The notes under the pieces were generated by a model, which saw nothing but the letters and a program-made list of their open reading frames with translations, made no database searches and was not told where the DNA came from. 13,932 bases of DNA from Acidimicrobiaceae bacterium. GTDB taxonomy: Bacteria; Actinomycetota; Acidimicrobiia; Acidimicrobiales; Palsa-688. The stretch's first letter is position 1; each line of letters starts with the position of its first letter. Made by a program: the position numbers and the translations under genes. Positions 7,736 to 13,932 of the stretch are shown here, piece by piece. Where the stretch lies: positions 8,561 through 22,492 of the forward strand of contig PMHU01000061.1 in the NCBI GenBank assembly GCA_003156795.1, written 5' to 3'.

Positions 7736-8482
7736 TCACGCGGAGCGCAGACCTGGCGCCAGGGCGGCGCCGACCTGATCGGCCAGGGCGATGGCGACGA
7801 CACGACGCCGCAACGACACCGGACGCGCTGGTGTCGGCTTGACGACGAATCTACCGAGGACCCGACCGCGACCCTGGACGAGCAACTCTAGCTCGCGTCC
7901 CGGCAGACCCATCTCGTGGACACCCCACAAGAGCCCTCCAAGGAAGACTTGCCCATCGTGTTCGATTCGTGTCATGCGACGGAGCGGTACGCCGGGCTCA
8001 TAACGACAGCCGCGCAACTGTAAAAGCTCGATGAGCTCCGCACTCACACGATCGATGACCTCATCGGCCGGCCCGCCGGAAGCCACGAGCTCAGACAGAC
8101 CGAAGATGAGCTCGACATAGTCCGACTCCTCAGCCGCCACTTGGTGGTGGTGTCGACTCCTGGCGGCAAGCTCAGTGACGACGATACCGACGACGAAGAG
8201 GCTGACTGCGGTCTCGATATCGGGGCGCTGCGTGATCGCGAAACGCTCATACGGACGGGTTAGGAAGAAGTCGAACCACAAGCTGGCTGAGACGGTGGCG
8301 ATAAACCCGGCCGTTCGGGTTCCGAGTGCGGCTACCGCCACCACCACGGCGACGAGGACAAGCGCCGCCGCCGCGTTGGCAAAGCTATCTCGGAAGGGAA
8401 CCAGGGCGGCAGCTATAGCCAGCGGCAAGAGGAACGCCGCGGCCACAGCTATCGCGTCTCGGTGGATCCGGATCCTGTTCAC
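7736..8482 (-). CDS. DUF4118 membrane protein (KdpD-like sensor region without kinase)
   Basis: A 248-residue protein. Residues about 10-105 carry closely packed hydrophobic helices with the DUF4118 hallmark around LWFDFFLTRPYERF (69-82) and an end at ELAARSR (104-110), as in the membrane domain of KdpD-type sensor kinases. Residues about 120-245 look like a GAF-type cytoplasmic domain. The protein stops there: no HisKA phosphoacceptor or HATPase domain follows. It may act as a stand-alone membrane sensor or partner of another protein; function is unknown. GTG 8482 was chosen over in-frame starts further upstream because it has an excellent Shine-Dalgarno AAGGAGG 4 nt away, and the upstream extension is Arg/Ser/Pro low-complexity text. 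It converges on the diguanylate cyclase gene. Confidence 0.85.
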   Translation of the reverse strand: MNRIRIHRDAIAVAAAFLLPLAIAAALVPFRDSFANAAAALVLVAVVVAVAALGTRTAGFIATVSASLWFDFFLTRPYERFAITQRPDIETAVSLFVVGIVVTELAARSRHHHQVAAEESDYVELIFGLSELVASGGPADEVIDRVSAELIELLQLRGCRYEPGVPLRRMTRIEHDGQVFLGGLLWGVHEMGLPGRELELLVQGRGRVLGRFVVKPTPARPVSLRRRVVAIALADQVGAALAPGLRSA

Positions 8483-8486
8483 GGTG

Positions 8487-8493
8487 CCTCCTT
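8487..8493 (-). promoter_or_regulatory. Strong Shine-Dalgarno site that fixes the DUF4118 start
   Basis: AAGGAGG on the minus strand, 4 nt before GTG 8482. It is one of the few clear ribosome sites in the window and decides the start against longer in-frame alternatives reaching 8836. Confidence 0.8.
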
Positions 8494-8741
8494 TTCGGCT
8501 GGCCCTAACAGCTTTCCACCGGTGACGACTATATGTCGGCAGCCGCCGATCACGTGGGCTTGGTCTGGGCCTCCATCGTCCATCTCTGCTCAATGCTGGC
8601 GAACCTCCAGTGGCGATGAGCCTGGACGACGACAGGGAAGGCGCCGCTCCTTTCCTCTTGTTTCCCACTCCAGGTAGGAATACCGTACGAAACGAATGAA
8701 CCCGTACCGGCGACGAACGTCGAGAAGACGACGAACGCGAC
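8494..8741. other. Divergent intergenic region
   Basis: About 250 bp between the divergently transcribed DUF4118 and SDR genes. Frames crossing it give only low-complexity peptides. TATAGT on the minus strand (8533-8528) is a possible -10 for the DUF4118 gene without a matching -35. No convincing operator, terminator or small gene was found. Confidence 0.4.
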
Positions 8742-9386
8742 GTGGCTGAATGGGCCGGCCGGCGGGTCTTGGTCACCGGCGCCTCCTCGGGCATCGGCGC
8801 CGGACTGGCAGAGGAGTTCGCCCGCCGCGGGGCCATGGTCGGGATCTGCGCCCGGCGACCCGACCGGCTTCAAGAGGTGCTCCGGCGGTGCCAGACCCAC
8901 TCGCCGGACTCGAGGATGTGGGTGACCGACCTGGCCGTCCCAAGCGCAGTCGACGCCCTGGCCACCGCCGCCCTGAGCGAGTTCGTCAATGTTTCGTCGA
9001 TCGCGGCCACCCTGAGCTCACCTGGTGAAAGCGCCTACGACGCCTCCAAGGCCGCCCTCACCGCGTTCTCCGAGGCGATGGCCGTGGACTTGTGGGACAC
9101 CGGCGTCAAGGTGCTGGTGGTATACCCCGGCCTGGTCGACACCGAGCTGTTCTCGCTACCGGACAATGACCCAGTACTCAACGCACCAGTGCTGCCGATC
9201 CCCGTCAGCGAGCTGGTCGGCGCCGTCTTCGACGCCCTCGACAGCAACGCCGCCCAAGTCTACGTGCCCTCGTGGTTCGGGGACGTGGCGGCCCAGAAGG
9301 CTGGCGACGTCGCCGCCTTCCTAGCCGGCACGGCCGCTTTCGTGGCCGGCCAAACGGCACAGGCCGGTGGGCCGTCCGGGAGCTAG
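8742..9386 (+). CDS. Short-chain dehydrogenase/reductase with internal deletion
   Basis: A 214-residue classical SDR, shorter than the usual 250-270. The NAD(P)-binding TGASSGIG is at 12-19, VNVSS at 82-86 supplies the catalytic Ser, YDASK at 99-103 supplies Tyr99 and Lys103, and the PG motif follows at 129-130. The stretch that should lie between the acidic strand end (VTDLAVP, 61-67) and VNVSS is far too short: the NNAG motif and the helix carrying the structural or catalytic Asn are absent, roughly 55-60 residues removed in frame near codon 79. The C-terminal part resembles the lipid- or steroid-acting SDRs common in actinobacteria. The protein may be inactive or altered, or the gap could be an assembly artefact. 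GTG 8742 is the only start that keeps the first beta-strand. The acyl-CoA dehydrogenase gene begins about 130 nt downstream on the same strand. Confidence 0.8.
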   Translation: MAEWAGRRVLVTGASSGIGAGLAEEFARRGAMVGICARRPDRLQEVLRRCQTHSPDSRMWVTDLAVPSAVDALATAALSEFVNVSSIAATLSSPGESAYDASKAALTAFSEAMAVDLWDTGVKVLVVYPGLVDTELFSLPDNDPVLNAPVLPIPVSELVGAVFDALDSNAAQVYVPSWFGDVAAQKAGDVAAFLAGTAAFVAGQTAQAGGPSGS

Positions 9387-9389
9387 CGG

Positions 9390-9408
9390 CGGCAGTCGCC
9401 AGCTGCCG
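9390..9408 (+). terminator. Weak hairpin after the SDR gene
   Basis: CGGCAG and CTGCCG arms around a 7-nt loop form a 6-bp GC-rich stem immediately after the SDR stop. No U-run follows, so it may be only a pausing or mRNA-end structure. Confidence 0.22.
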
Positions 9409-9507
9409 ACCGGTCGTGTGGCTCGACATCATTTACATGGATGCGTCGAGACGTGGACAGCAAGATATGGGTCTAGCTTTGGATGAGCATTCGAGCGACG
9501 AGCGAAC

Positions 9508-9514
9508 GGGGGAA
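9508..9514 (+). promoter_or_regulatory. Ribosome binding site of the acyl-CoA dehydrogenase gene
   Basis: GGGGGAA ends 4 nt before ATG 9519. The in-frame ATG at 9483 has no comparable site, so the shorter start is preferred. Confidence 0.5.
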
Positions 9515-9518
9515 CGAC

Positions 9519-11390
9519 ATGGCGACTGAAGTCAGCGAACAGCAGTCAAGGGAACTGGCCGAGAAGTCCCGGCAGACCGAGTGGGACAAGCCCAGCTTCG
9601 CCAAAGAGCTCTTCCTAGGCCACTTCCGACTCGACCTCATCGAGCCCCACGCCGTCCCCGCCGAGGAGGACAAGCGGCGAGGCGACGCATTCTTGGCGAA
9701 GTTCGAGGCCTTTCTAACTGAAGAGGTCGATCCGGCAGAGATCGAGCGAGACGCCAAGATCCCGGAGCGAGTGTTGAAGGGCCTGTGCGACTTGGGCGCG
9801 CTCGGGATGAACATACCGACGGAATACGGCGGCCTGGGCCTCAGCCATCTCTACTACGGAAGAGCGTTGGCGCTGGCGGCCACCTGGCACTCGTCGATCC
9901 CGACTCTCCTCTCGGCCCACCAGTCGATAGGGGTGCCGGAGCCTTTGAAGGTCTTTGGAACCGAGGAACAAAAGCGTAAGTACTTGCCGCAGCTGGCGTC
10001 GGACAAGATCAGCGCTTTTCTCTTGACCGAGCCCGATGTGGGCAGCGACCCGGCTCGCATGCATACCACCGCTACGCCAACGGACGGCGGGGCCGCCTAT
10101 TTGATCAACGGGGTCAAGCTCTGGACCACGAACGGCGTCATCGCCGACCTGTTGGTGGTCATGGCCGACGTCCCCAAGTCGGAAGGGCACCGCGGGGGAA
10201 TAAGCGCCTTCGTGGTGGACGCCCACGCCCCCGGGGTCCAGGTCTTGCACCGCAACCAGTTCATGGGGTTGCGGGGTATAGAAAACGGCGTCACGCGTCT
10301 CGACGACGTACGCGTCCCGAAGGAGGATCTGATCGGCCAGGAGGGTAGGGGCCTGAAGATCGCGCTCCAGACCCTCAACACCGGGCGGCTGTCTCTGCCC
10401 GCCACCTGTGTGGGCGCCGCCAAGTGGTGCCTGAAGATGGCGCGGGAGTGGTCGGCCGAGCGGGTGCAGTGGGGTCAACCGGTCGGCAAGCACGAGGCGG
10501 TGGCCAAGAAGCTGGCCTTCATCGCCGGGACCGCTTTCGCGGTGGAGGCCATGTCCGACCTGTCCTCGCTCATGGCCGACGAGGAGCGTCACGACATCAG
10601 AATCGAAGCTGCCCTGGCCAAGCTGTTCTGCTCGGAAATGACCTGGCGCATCGCCGACGAGTTGGTACAGATCCGCGGCGGGCGGGGATTCGAAACGGCC
10701 GAGTCCCTTCGCGCCAGAGGTGAGAGGGCGGTGGGAGCCGAACAGGTGCTACGCGACATGCGCATCAACCGGATTTTCGAAGGTTCGTCGGAGATCATGA
10801 AGCTGCTCATCGCCCGCGAAGCCGTCGACGAGCACCTGAGGGTGGCCGGCGACATCATCGACAAGAACGCCGACGCCAAGACCAAAGCCAAGGCGGCGGC
10901 CAGGGCCGCCAAGTTCTACAGCCGCTGGCTGCCGGACCTGGCGCTCGGCGAAGGCCAGAAACCGGGCGCCTATTCCGAATTCGGGCAGCTGGGCGGACAC
11001 CTACGCTACGTCGAGCGTTCGGCGCGCAAGCTGGCCCGCAACACGTTCTACGGAATGTCCCGGTGGCAGGGCGCCATGGAGCGCAAGCAGGCCTTCCTCG
11101 GCCACGTCGTGGACATCGGGGCCGACTTGTGGGCCATGAGCGCGGTAGTCGTGCGGGCCCGGATGCTCGCTACCAAAGAAGCCGAAGAGCTCGCCGACCT
11201 GTTTTGCGGGCAAGCCCGCCGACGGATCGACCAGGCCTTCCACGATCTCTGGCACAACGATGACGCCGATGAGTACCGAGCGGCCCTTGGCATCCTCGAC
11301 GGGCGTTACACATTTTTGGAAGAGGGCATCCTCGATCCTTCGGGTGACGATCCCCTGATCGCCAGTTCGGGCCAGCCCGCCAACCCGTAG
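9519..11390 (+). CDS. Acyl-CoA dehydrogenase, VLCAD-like with C-terminal extension
   Basis: A 623-residue FAD enzyme catalysing alpha,beta-dehydrogenation of an acyl-CoA, the first step of beta-oxidation. The N-terminal helical domain contains GLCDLGALGMNIPTEYGG, followed by the FAD-contact strand LLTEPDVGSD and the middle beta-domain with LWTTNG and GLRGIENG. The C-terminal helical domain contains the QIRGGRGF flavin-dimer motif and FEGSSE, in which Glu421 occupies the usual catalytic-base position. Beyond about residue 440 lies a further helical region of about 180 residues, giving the length of very-long-chain or ACAD9-type enzymes rather than the 380-residue short/medium-chain type; in VLCADs this region aids dimer or membrane contact. 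The start at 9519 has a purine-rich ribosome site; an in-frame ATG at 9483 would add 12 residues. Electron acceptor (ETF) and chain-length preference are not visible here. Confidence 0.93.
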   Translation: MATEVSEQQSRELAEKSRQTEWDKPSFAKELFLGHFRLDLIEPHAVPAEEDKRRGDAFLAKFEAFLTEEVDPAEIERDAKIPERVLKGLCDLGALGMNIPTEYGGLGLSHLYYGRALALAATWHSSIPTLLSAHQSIGVPEPLKVFGTEEQKRKYLPQLASDKISAFLLTEPDVGSDPARMHTTATPTDGGAAYLINGVKLWTTNGVIADLLVVMADVPKSEGHRGGISAFVVDAHAPGVQVLHRNQFMGLRGIENGVTRLDDVRVPKEDLIGQEGRGLKIALQTLNTGRLSLPATCVGAAKWCLKMAREWSAERVQWGQPVGKHEAVAKKLAFIAGTAFAVEAMSDLSSLMADEERHDIRIEAALAKLFCSEMTWRIADELVQIRGGRGFETAESLRARGERAVGAEQVLRDMRINRIFEGSSEIMKLLIAREAVDEHLRVAGDIIDKNADAKTKAKAAARAAKFYSRWLPDLALGEGQKPGAYSEFGQLGGHLRYVERSARKLARNTFYGMSRWQGAMERKQAFLGHVVDIGADLWAMSAVVVRARMLATKEAEELADLFCGQARRRIDQAFHDLWHNDDADEYRAALGILDGRYTFLEEGILDPSGDDPLIASSGQPANP

Positions 11391-11416
11391 CCGCGACCTG
11401 GGCCGCGACTTCCCAG

Positions 11417-11938
11417 TCAGCCCATGGTCTTGGCTCCATCCAGGGATTCGCGGATGATGTCCGCGTGCCCGGCGTGCTGCGCCGTCTCGGCCAGGATGTG
11501 CAGGAGCACCCGGCGAGCCGTCCACTTCGCTCCTGGTGGAAACCACGGGGCTTCGGGCAACGGCTGAGCGGATTCCAACGATGGCAACCGTGCGATGAGG
11601 TCTTCGGTGTGACGGGCCACTTCGTCGTAACGCTTGAGTAGGCCGGCGAGGGTCTCGCCTTCCGCCATGCGGAATCCTTCGGCGTGCGCATCCATGGCGG
11701 CCTGATCCGCCGACCCAATGGCGGTCGGGCCCCGTTCGATGAACCGCGCCCAGCCGTGCTCGACCAGGGCCACATGTTTGATGAGCCCGCCCAGGCACAG
11801 TTCGCTGTCCGTCGTGCGCCGGGCCGCTTGCTCATCGGTGAGGCCCGTGGCCGTCTGGCGTAGGAACGACCGGTGTTTGGCAAGGGTCTCGACCAGGTCG
11901 GCCCGCTCACCGCTCTCGTGGGAATGCTGAGTCGTCAT
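11417..11938 (-). CDS. DinB/DUF664-family protein
   Basis: A 173-residue all-helical protein of the DinB superfamily, DUF664 branch: the N-terminal helix pair contains HVALVEHGW (His55, His61), and the hallmark helix carries HILAETAQHAGHADIIRE with His147, His155 and His158, the candidate metal ligands. Family members are four-helix-bundle metalloproteins, some using mycothiol or bacillithiol as thiol cofactor; the reaction of this one is unknown. ATG 11938 was preferred over an in-frame start at 12043 because the extension is not DinB-like and would overlap the upstream intergenic DNA. It converges with the acyl-CoA dehydrogenase gene (26 nt apart, no terminator hairpin seen) and is divergent from the PF10118 gene. 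Confidence 0.88.
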   Translation of the reverse strand: MTTQHSHESGERADLVETLAKHRSFLRQTATGLTDEQAARRTTDSELCLGGLIKHVALVEHGWARFIERGPTAIGSADQAAMDAHAEGFRMAEGETLAGLLKRYDEVARHTEDLIARLPSLESAQPLPEAPWFPPGAKWTARRVLLHILAETAQHAGHADIIRESLDGAKTMG

Positions 11939-11944
11939 GCCCCT

Positions 11945-11950
11945 ATCATG
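11945..11950 (-). promoter_or_regulatory. Possible -10 of the DinB-like gene
   Basis: CATGAT on the minus strand ends 6 nt before ATG 11938, the spacing of a leaderless start. The AGGGG directly before the ATG is too close to serve well as a ribosome site. No -35 is recognised. Confidence 0.3.
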
Positions 11951-12115
11951 ACCCACCAAACAGGCCACTGTATGACCGCTTTTCGGACGACATGGCGCCG
12001 AGCCGGGTTCGCAGCCTCGAAGTTTCCGGAGCCAACCCACCATCGGCCCAATGTCACAGCGACCGAGCGTTGTCGGGCCTCTAGTCTGGTTCTTTCACCA
12101 CTCTTCTCATCGGCT

Positions 12116-12121
12116 GGAGGG
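12116..12121 (+). promoter_or_regulatory. Shine-Dalgarno site that fixes the PF10118 start
   Basis: GGAGGG lies 7-8 nt before ATG 12129. It favours this start over an in-frame ATG at 12051, whose extra 26 residues look non-coding. Confidence 0.75.
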
Positions 12122-12128
12122 ACGCACC

Positions 12129-12998
12129 ATGAGACAGACCCGCAACCCCGACCGCAAGGTGCCGACCCGCCGGATCTCATTCGAGGAATCGTTCCAGGAC
12201 GTGCCCAGGCACTTCGCGGCCGAGGGCAACCTGATCCTGAGCTGCCTGGCCGCGTCTCTGTCGTCGGTGTTCCCTGACGGGGAGGACTTCTTCGTGCGCT
12301 CGGTGCGCCATTACCGCGACGAGATCACCGACCCGGAGCTCAAGCGTCAGGTTTCAGGCTTCATCGGTCAGGAGTCGGTGCACGGCCGCGAGCACCGGGC
12401 CTTCAATGACCGCCTCGACCGCCTCGGCTACCCGACCAAGCGATTCGAGCGCATCACCAAGAAGGGACTCGCCCTCCGTGAGCGGGCCCTTTCACCGGAG
12501 TCCAACTTGGCTGTCACGGCCGCCCTCGAGCATTTCACCGCCACCCTGGCAGAACTGGTGCTGAGTAGCGAGGAGACGAGGGACCTGTTCGGTCACCCAG
12601 CCGTCCGAGACCTGTTCGTGTGGCACGCCCTCGAGGAATCCGAACACAAGGCCGTAGCCTTCGACGTGTACAAGGCCATCGGCGGCAGCGAGCGCACCCG
12701 CGTCGTGACCATGAACATCCTCCGCTTCGGGTTCGTCATTTCCATGGCCGTCGGGGTCACCGTGTGCCTGCTCGGCGACCGGGATTCGTACCGGCGCGGC
12801 AACCTCCGTCGGAGTTGGCGGACAGCCCGCCGGTCTCCCTTCATGACGAGGGATCTCTGGCTTCAGCTGCGCGATTACAACCGCCACGACTTCCACCCTG
12901 ACGACAGCGACACGTCGCAACTCGTCGAAAAGTGGCGTACCGTGCTGTTCGGCGAGGAGGGCACCCTCAACGACAAGCTCGCCACCTCGGCCGCCTGA
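12129..12998 (+). CDS. Predicted metal-dependent hydrolase (PF10118/COG3687 type)
   Basis: A 289-residue protein matching the helical PF10118 family. Conserved metal-ligand candidates occur in three clusters: Glu82, His85 and His89 in FIGQESVHGREH; Glu134 and His135 in LEHF; and His166, Glu169, Glu170 and His173 in WHALEESEHK. This Glu/His pattern on helices is like a ferritin-type di-metal centre, and the name 'hydrolase' is only a database prediction. A hydrophobic segment near 196-216 may be a membrane or buried helix. The N-terminal RKVPTRRISFEE and the C-terminal DYNRHDFHPDD are typical of the family. Its physiological role is unknown. It is monocistronic as far as can be seen: divergent DinB-like gene upstream and an intrinsic terminator 37 nt after the stop. 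Confidence 0.85.
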   Translation: MRQTRNPDRKVPTRRISFEESFQDVPRHFAAEGNLILSCLAASLSSVFPDGEDFFVRSVRHYRDEITDPELKRQVSGFIGQESVHGREHRAFNDRLDRLGYPTKRFERITKKGLALRERALSPESNLAVTAALEHFTATLAELVLSSEETRDLFGHPAVRDLFVWHALEESEHKAVAFDVYKAIGGSERTRVVTMNILRFGFVISMAVGVTVCLLGDRDSYRRGNLRRSWRTARRSPFMTRDLWLQLRDYNRHDFHPDDSDTSQLVEKWRTVLFGEEGTLNDKLATSAA

Positions 12999-13034
12999 GA
13001 CGAACCACCTCGAGCGTTCAGCAGAGCCGCCACC

Positions 13035-13053
13035 CGAGGTTTCGCCTCGTTTT
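13035..13053 (+). terminator. Intrinsic terminator after the PF10118 gene
   Basis: CGAGG, a 5-nt loop TTTCG, CCTCG, then TTTT: a perfect 5-bp GC-rich stem directly followed by a U-run on the plus strand. The orientation suits the PF10118 gene whose stop lies 37 nt upstream. On the minus strand no U-run follows, so it is not an obvious terminator for the convergent epimerase gene. Confidence 0.62.
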
Positions 13054-13058
13054 GACGA

Positions 13059-13068
13059 CGAGATCTCG
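13059..13068. repeat. Short perfect palindrome
   Basis: CGAGATCTCG, a 10-bp perfect palindrome between the terminator and the convergent epimerase stop. Its right half belongs to CTCGAGCG, also found at 13009-13016. It may be only a chance feature or assist termination on the minus strand. Confidence 0.25.
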
Positions 13069-13083
13069 AGCGAAGCCCTCGCC

Positions 13084-13932
13084 CTAACGAGCGCCTCCGT
13101 TGCGCCACACGATTTTGGATCGGCGCCCCTCGCTGACGTAGTCGTTCTCGACGAACCAACGGGCCGACTCTTCGATGGCCTTCACCGCCGGGCGAGGAGC
13201 GTACCCGAGCTCGCCGCGAGCCCTGGCATCGTCGAACGCCATCCGCGTGGTGGACATGCGGGCCGCTTCCAACGGTACGGCCGGGTGGTGTCGCAGCACG
13301 CGACCTTCCACCGTTTCCGACAACCAAGCGACTGCAAGTGACGCGGCGCGAGGAACTCGCAAGGCGGGCTCGCGGAGCCCGGTCGCGGCGGCTAGCTCTG
13401 ACAACAACCCCTTCAATGAGAGGTTCTCCCCCCCTAGGATGTAGCTGCGCCCTTGCCCACCGTGCTCGAGAGCGAGTATGTGGCCGCGCGCCACGTCGTC
13501 CACGTGCACCACGTTGAGCACGGTGTCTACATATCCGGGGACTCGACCATTGAGGAAGTCGAGCACGAGGCGGCCTGTGGGTGTCGGGGCTCGATCTCCA
13601 GGACCAAGCGGGAAGGTAGGAAGCACGATCGAGATGGGCAGGCCCTCCGCGGCGGCGCGAAGGACCTCGTGCTCGGCCACGTACTTCGACCTCTTGTAGG
13701 AGCCGAATAGGTGGCTCACGTCGGGGTAGCACGTCTCATCCGCCGCTCTGCCGCCCCCAGCGCCGTCGAGGCCGAGGGTACCGACGGTGCTGGTAAAGAC
13801 CACCCGCTCCGTTCCAGCCGCTCGCGCCGCCTCCAACACGTTGCGTGTTCCGCCCACGTTTATCTCGTAGAAGGCCTCCGAGTGGCGGGCCCAGAACCTA
13901 TATAGCGCCGCCACGTGGAACGCAGCGCGGCA
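13084..13932 (-). CDS. hpnA: HpnA-type NAD-dependent epimerase/dehydratase, N-terminus cut by window edge
   Basis: The 282 visible residues belong to an extended SDR; the N-terminal Rossmann strand with GxxGxxG lies beyond the right edge. The opening text around FHVAALYRFWA, then NVGGTRNVLEAARAAG, the active-site YKRSK (YxxxK), the run PTPTGRLVLDFLNG, VNVVHVDDVARGH-like segment and YILGGENLSLK closely follow the hopanoid-associated sugar epimerase family (HpnA, TIGR03466), recognised from memory. HpnA-like proteins are thought to act on a sugar or nucleotide-sugar intermediate in hopanoid side-chain synthesis, but related epimerases in the same superfamily (dihydroflavonol reductase-like) differ in substrate. 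No other hpn gene is visible, so the symbol is tentative. Convergent with the PF10118 gene. Confidence 0.82.
   Translation of the reverse strand, partial: CRAAFHVAALYRFWARHSEAFYEINVGGTRNVLEAARAAGTERVVFTSTVGTLGLDGAGGGRAADETCYPDVSHLFGSYKRSKYVAEHEVLRAAAEGLPISIVLPTFPLGPGDRAPTPTGRLVLDFLNGRVPGYVDTVLNVVHVDDVARGHILALEHGGQGRSYILGGENLSLKGLLSELAAATGLREPALRVPRAASLAVAWLSETVEGRVLRHHPAVPLEAARMSTTRMAFDDARARGELGYAPRPAVKAIEESARWFVENDYVSEGRRSKIVWRNGGAR

Noticed and set aside
8483..8836. N-terminal extension of the DUF4118 protein
   Set aside because: The extra 118 codons are Arg/Ser/Pro-rich, overlap the divergent SDR gene and ignore the strong ribosome site before GTG 8482.
9714..10592. Long minus-strand frame within the acyl-CoA dehydrogenase gene
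   Set aside because: Complementary to strongly conserved acyl-CoA dehydrogenase motifs; its peptide is Arg/Gly/His-rich text without a fold signature.
11391..11416. Direct repeat CCGCGAC in the gap between convergent genes as a terminator or attachment site
   Set aside because: Only 7 bp and direct rather than inverted; expected by chance in GC-rich DNA.
11001..11798. Minus-strand frame overlapping the end of the acyl-CoA dehydrogenase and the DinB-like gene
   Set aside because: It crosses two real genes in another frame and has low-complexity composition.
12051..12128. Extension of the PF10118 protein to an upstream ATG
   Set aside because: The extra 26 residues lack family similarity, and GGAGGG is well placed for ATG 12129.
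1..13932. CRISPR array, tRNA, rRNA, insertion sequence or prophage
   Set aside because: No spaced identical repeats, no tRNA cloverleaf or CCA-like end, and no transposase, integrase or phage-like protein in any frame I read.

Overview
The window is GC-rich, densely coded bacterial DNA with short gaps, frequent GTG starts and several genes that seem to lack a Shine-Dalgarno site. Gene content (a fused double ABC exporter, a DUF664/DinB-type protein, a VLCAD-like acyl-CoA dehydrogenase with a long C-terminal extension, a PF10118 predicted metal-dependent hydrolase, an HpnA-type epimerase) points to a high-GC actinobacterium, perhaps an Acidimicrobiia-like soil or aquatic lineage. That placement is inferred from protein character alone; no rRNA or other marker gene is present.

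Layout. (1) Positions 1-4249, minus strand: a MarR-type repressor and, overlapping its stop by 4 nt, one very long ORF that fuses both halves of a heterodimeric ABC exporter. The ORF runs off the left edge. A perfect 7-7-7 inverted repeat lies on the repressor promoter. (2) Positions 4366-6048, plus strand: two unlike alpha/beta hydrolases in tandem, each preceded by a -10-like hexamer placed for a leaderless transcript. (3) Positions 6181-7692, plus: a soluble GAF-PAS-GGDEF diguanylate cyclase with an intact active site and inhibitory site. It converges on (4) positions 7736-8482, minus: a DUF4118 membrane protein that resembles the KdpD sensor region without the kinase; a hairpin separates the two. 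(5) Positions 8742-11390, plus: an SDR with an internal in-frame loss of the NNAG region, then the acyl-CoA dehydrogenase. (6) Positions 11417-11938, minus: a DUF664/DinB-like protein. (7) Positions 12129-12998, plus: the PF10118 protein, followed by a clear intrinsic terminator. (8) Positions 13084-13932, minus: an HpnA-type NAD-dependent epimerase cut by the right edge.

How the genes may work together. The repressor and exporter form a self-regulated efflux unit, and the divergent hydrolase promoter is about 65 bp from the operator. The remaining genes look like housekeeping or accessory lipid and signalling functions without one evident pathway. I see no CRISPR array, tRNA, rRNA, insertion sequence or phage gene, and no clear new multi-gene system. 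The most unusual items are the asymmetric fused exporter, with a 35-residue insert in its second nucleotide-binding domain, and the internally deleted SDR.
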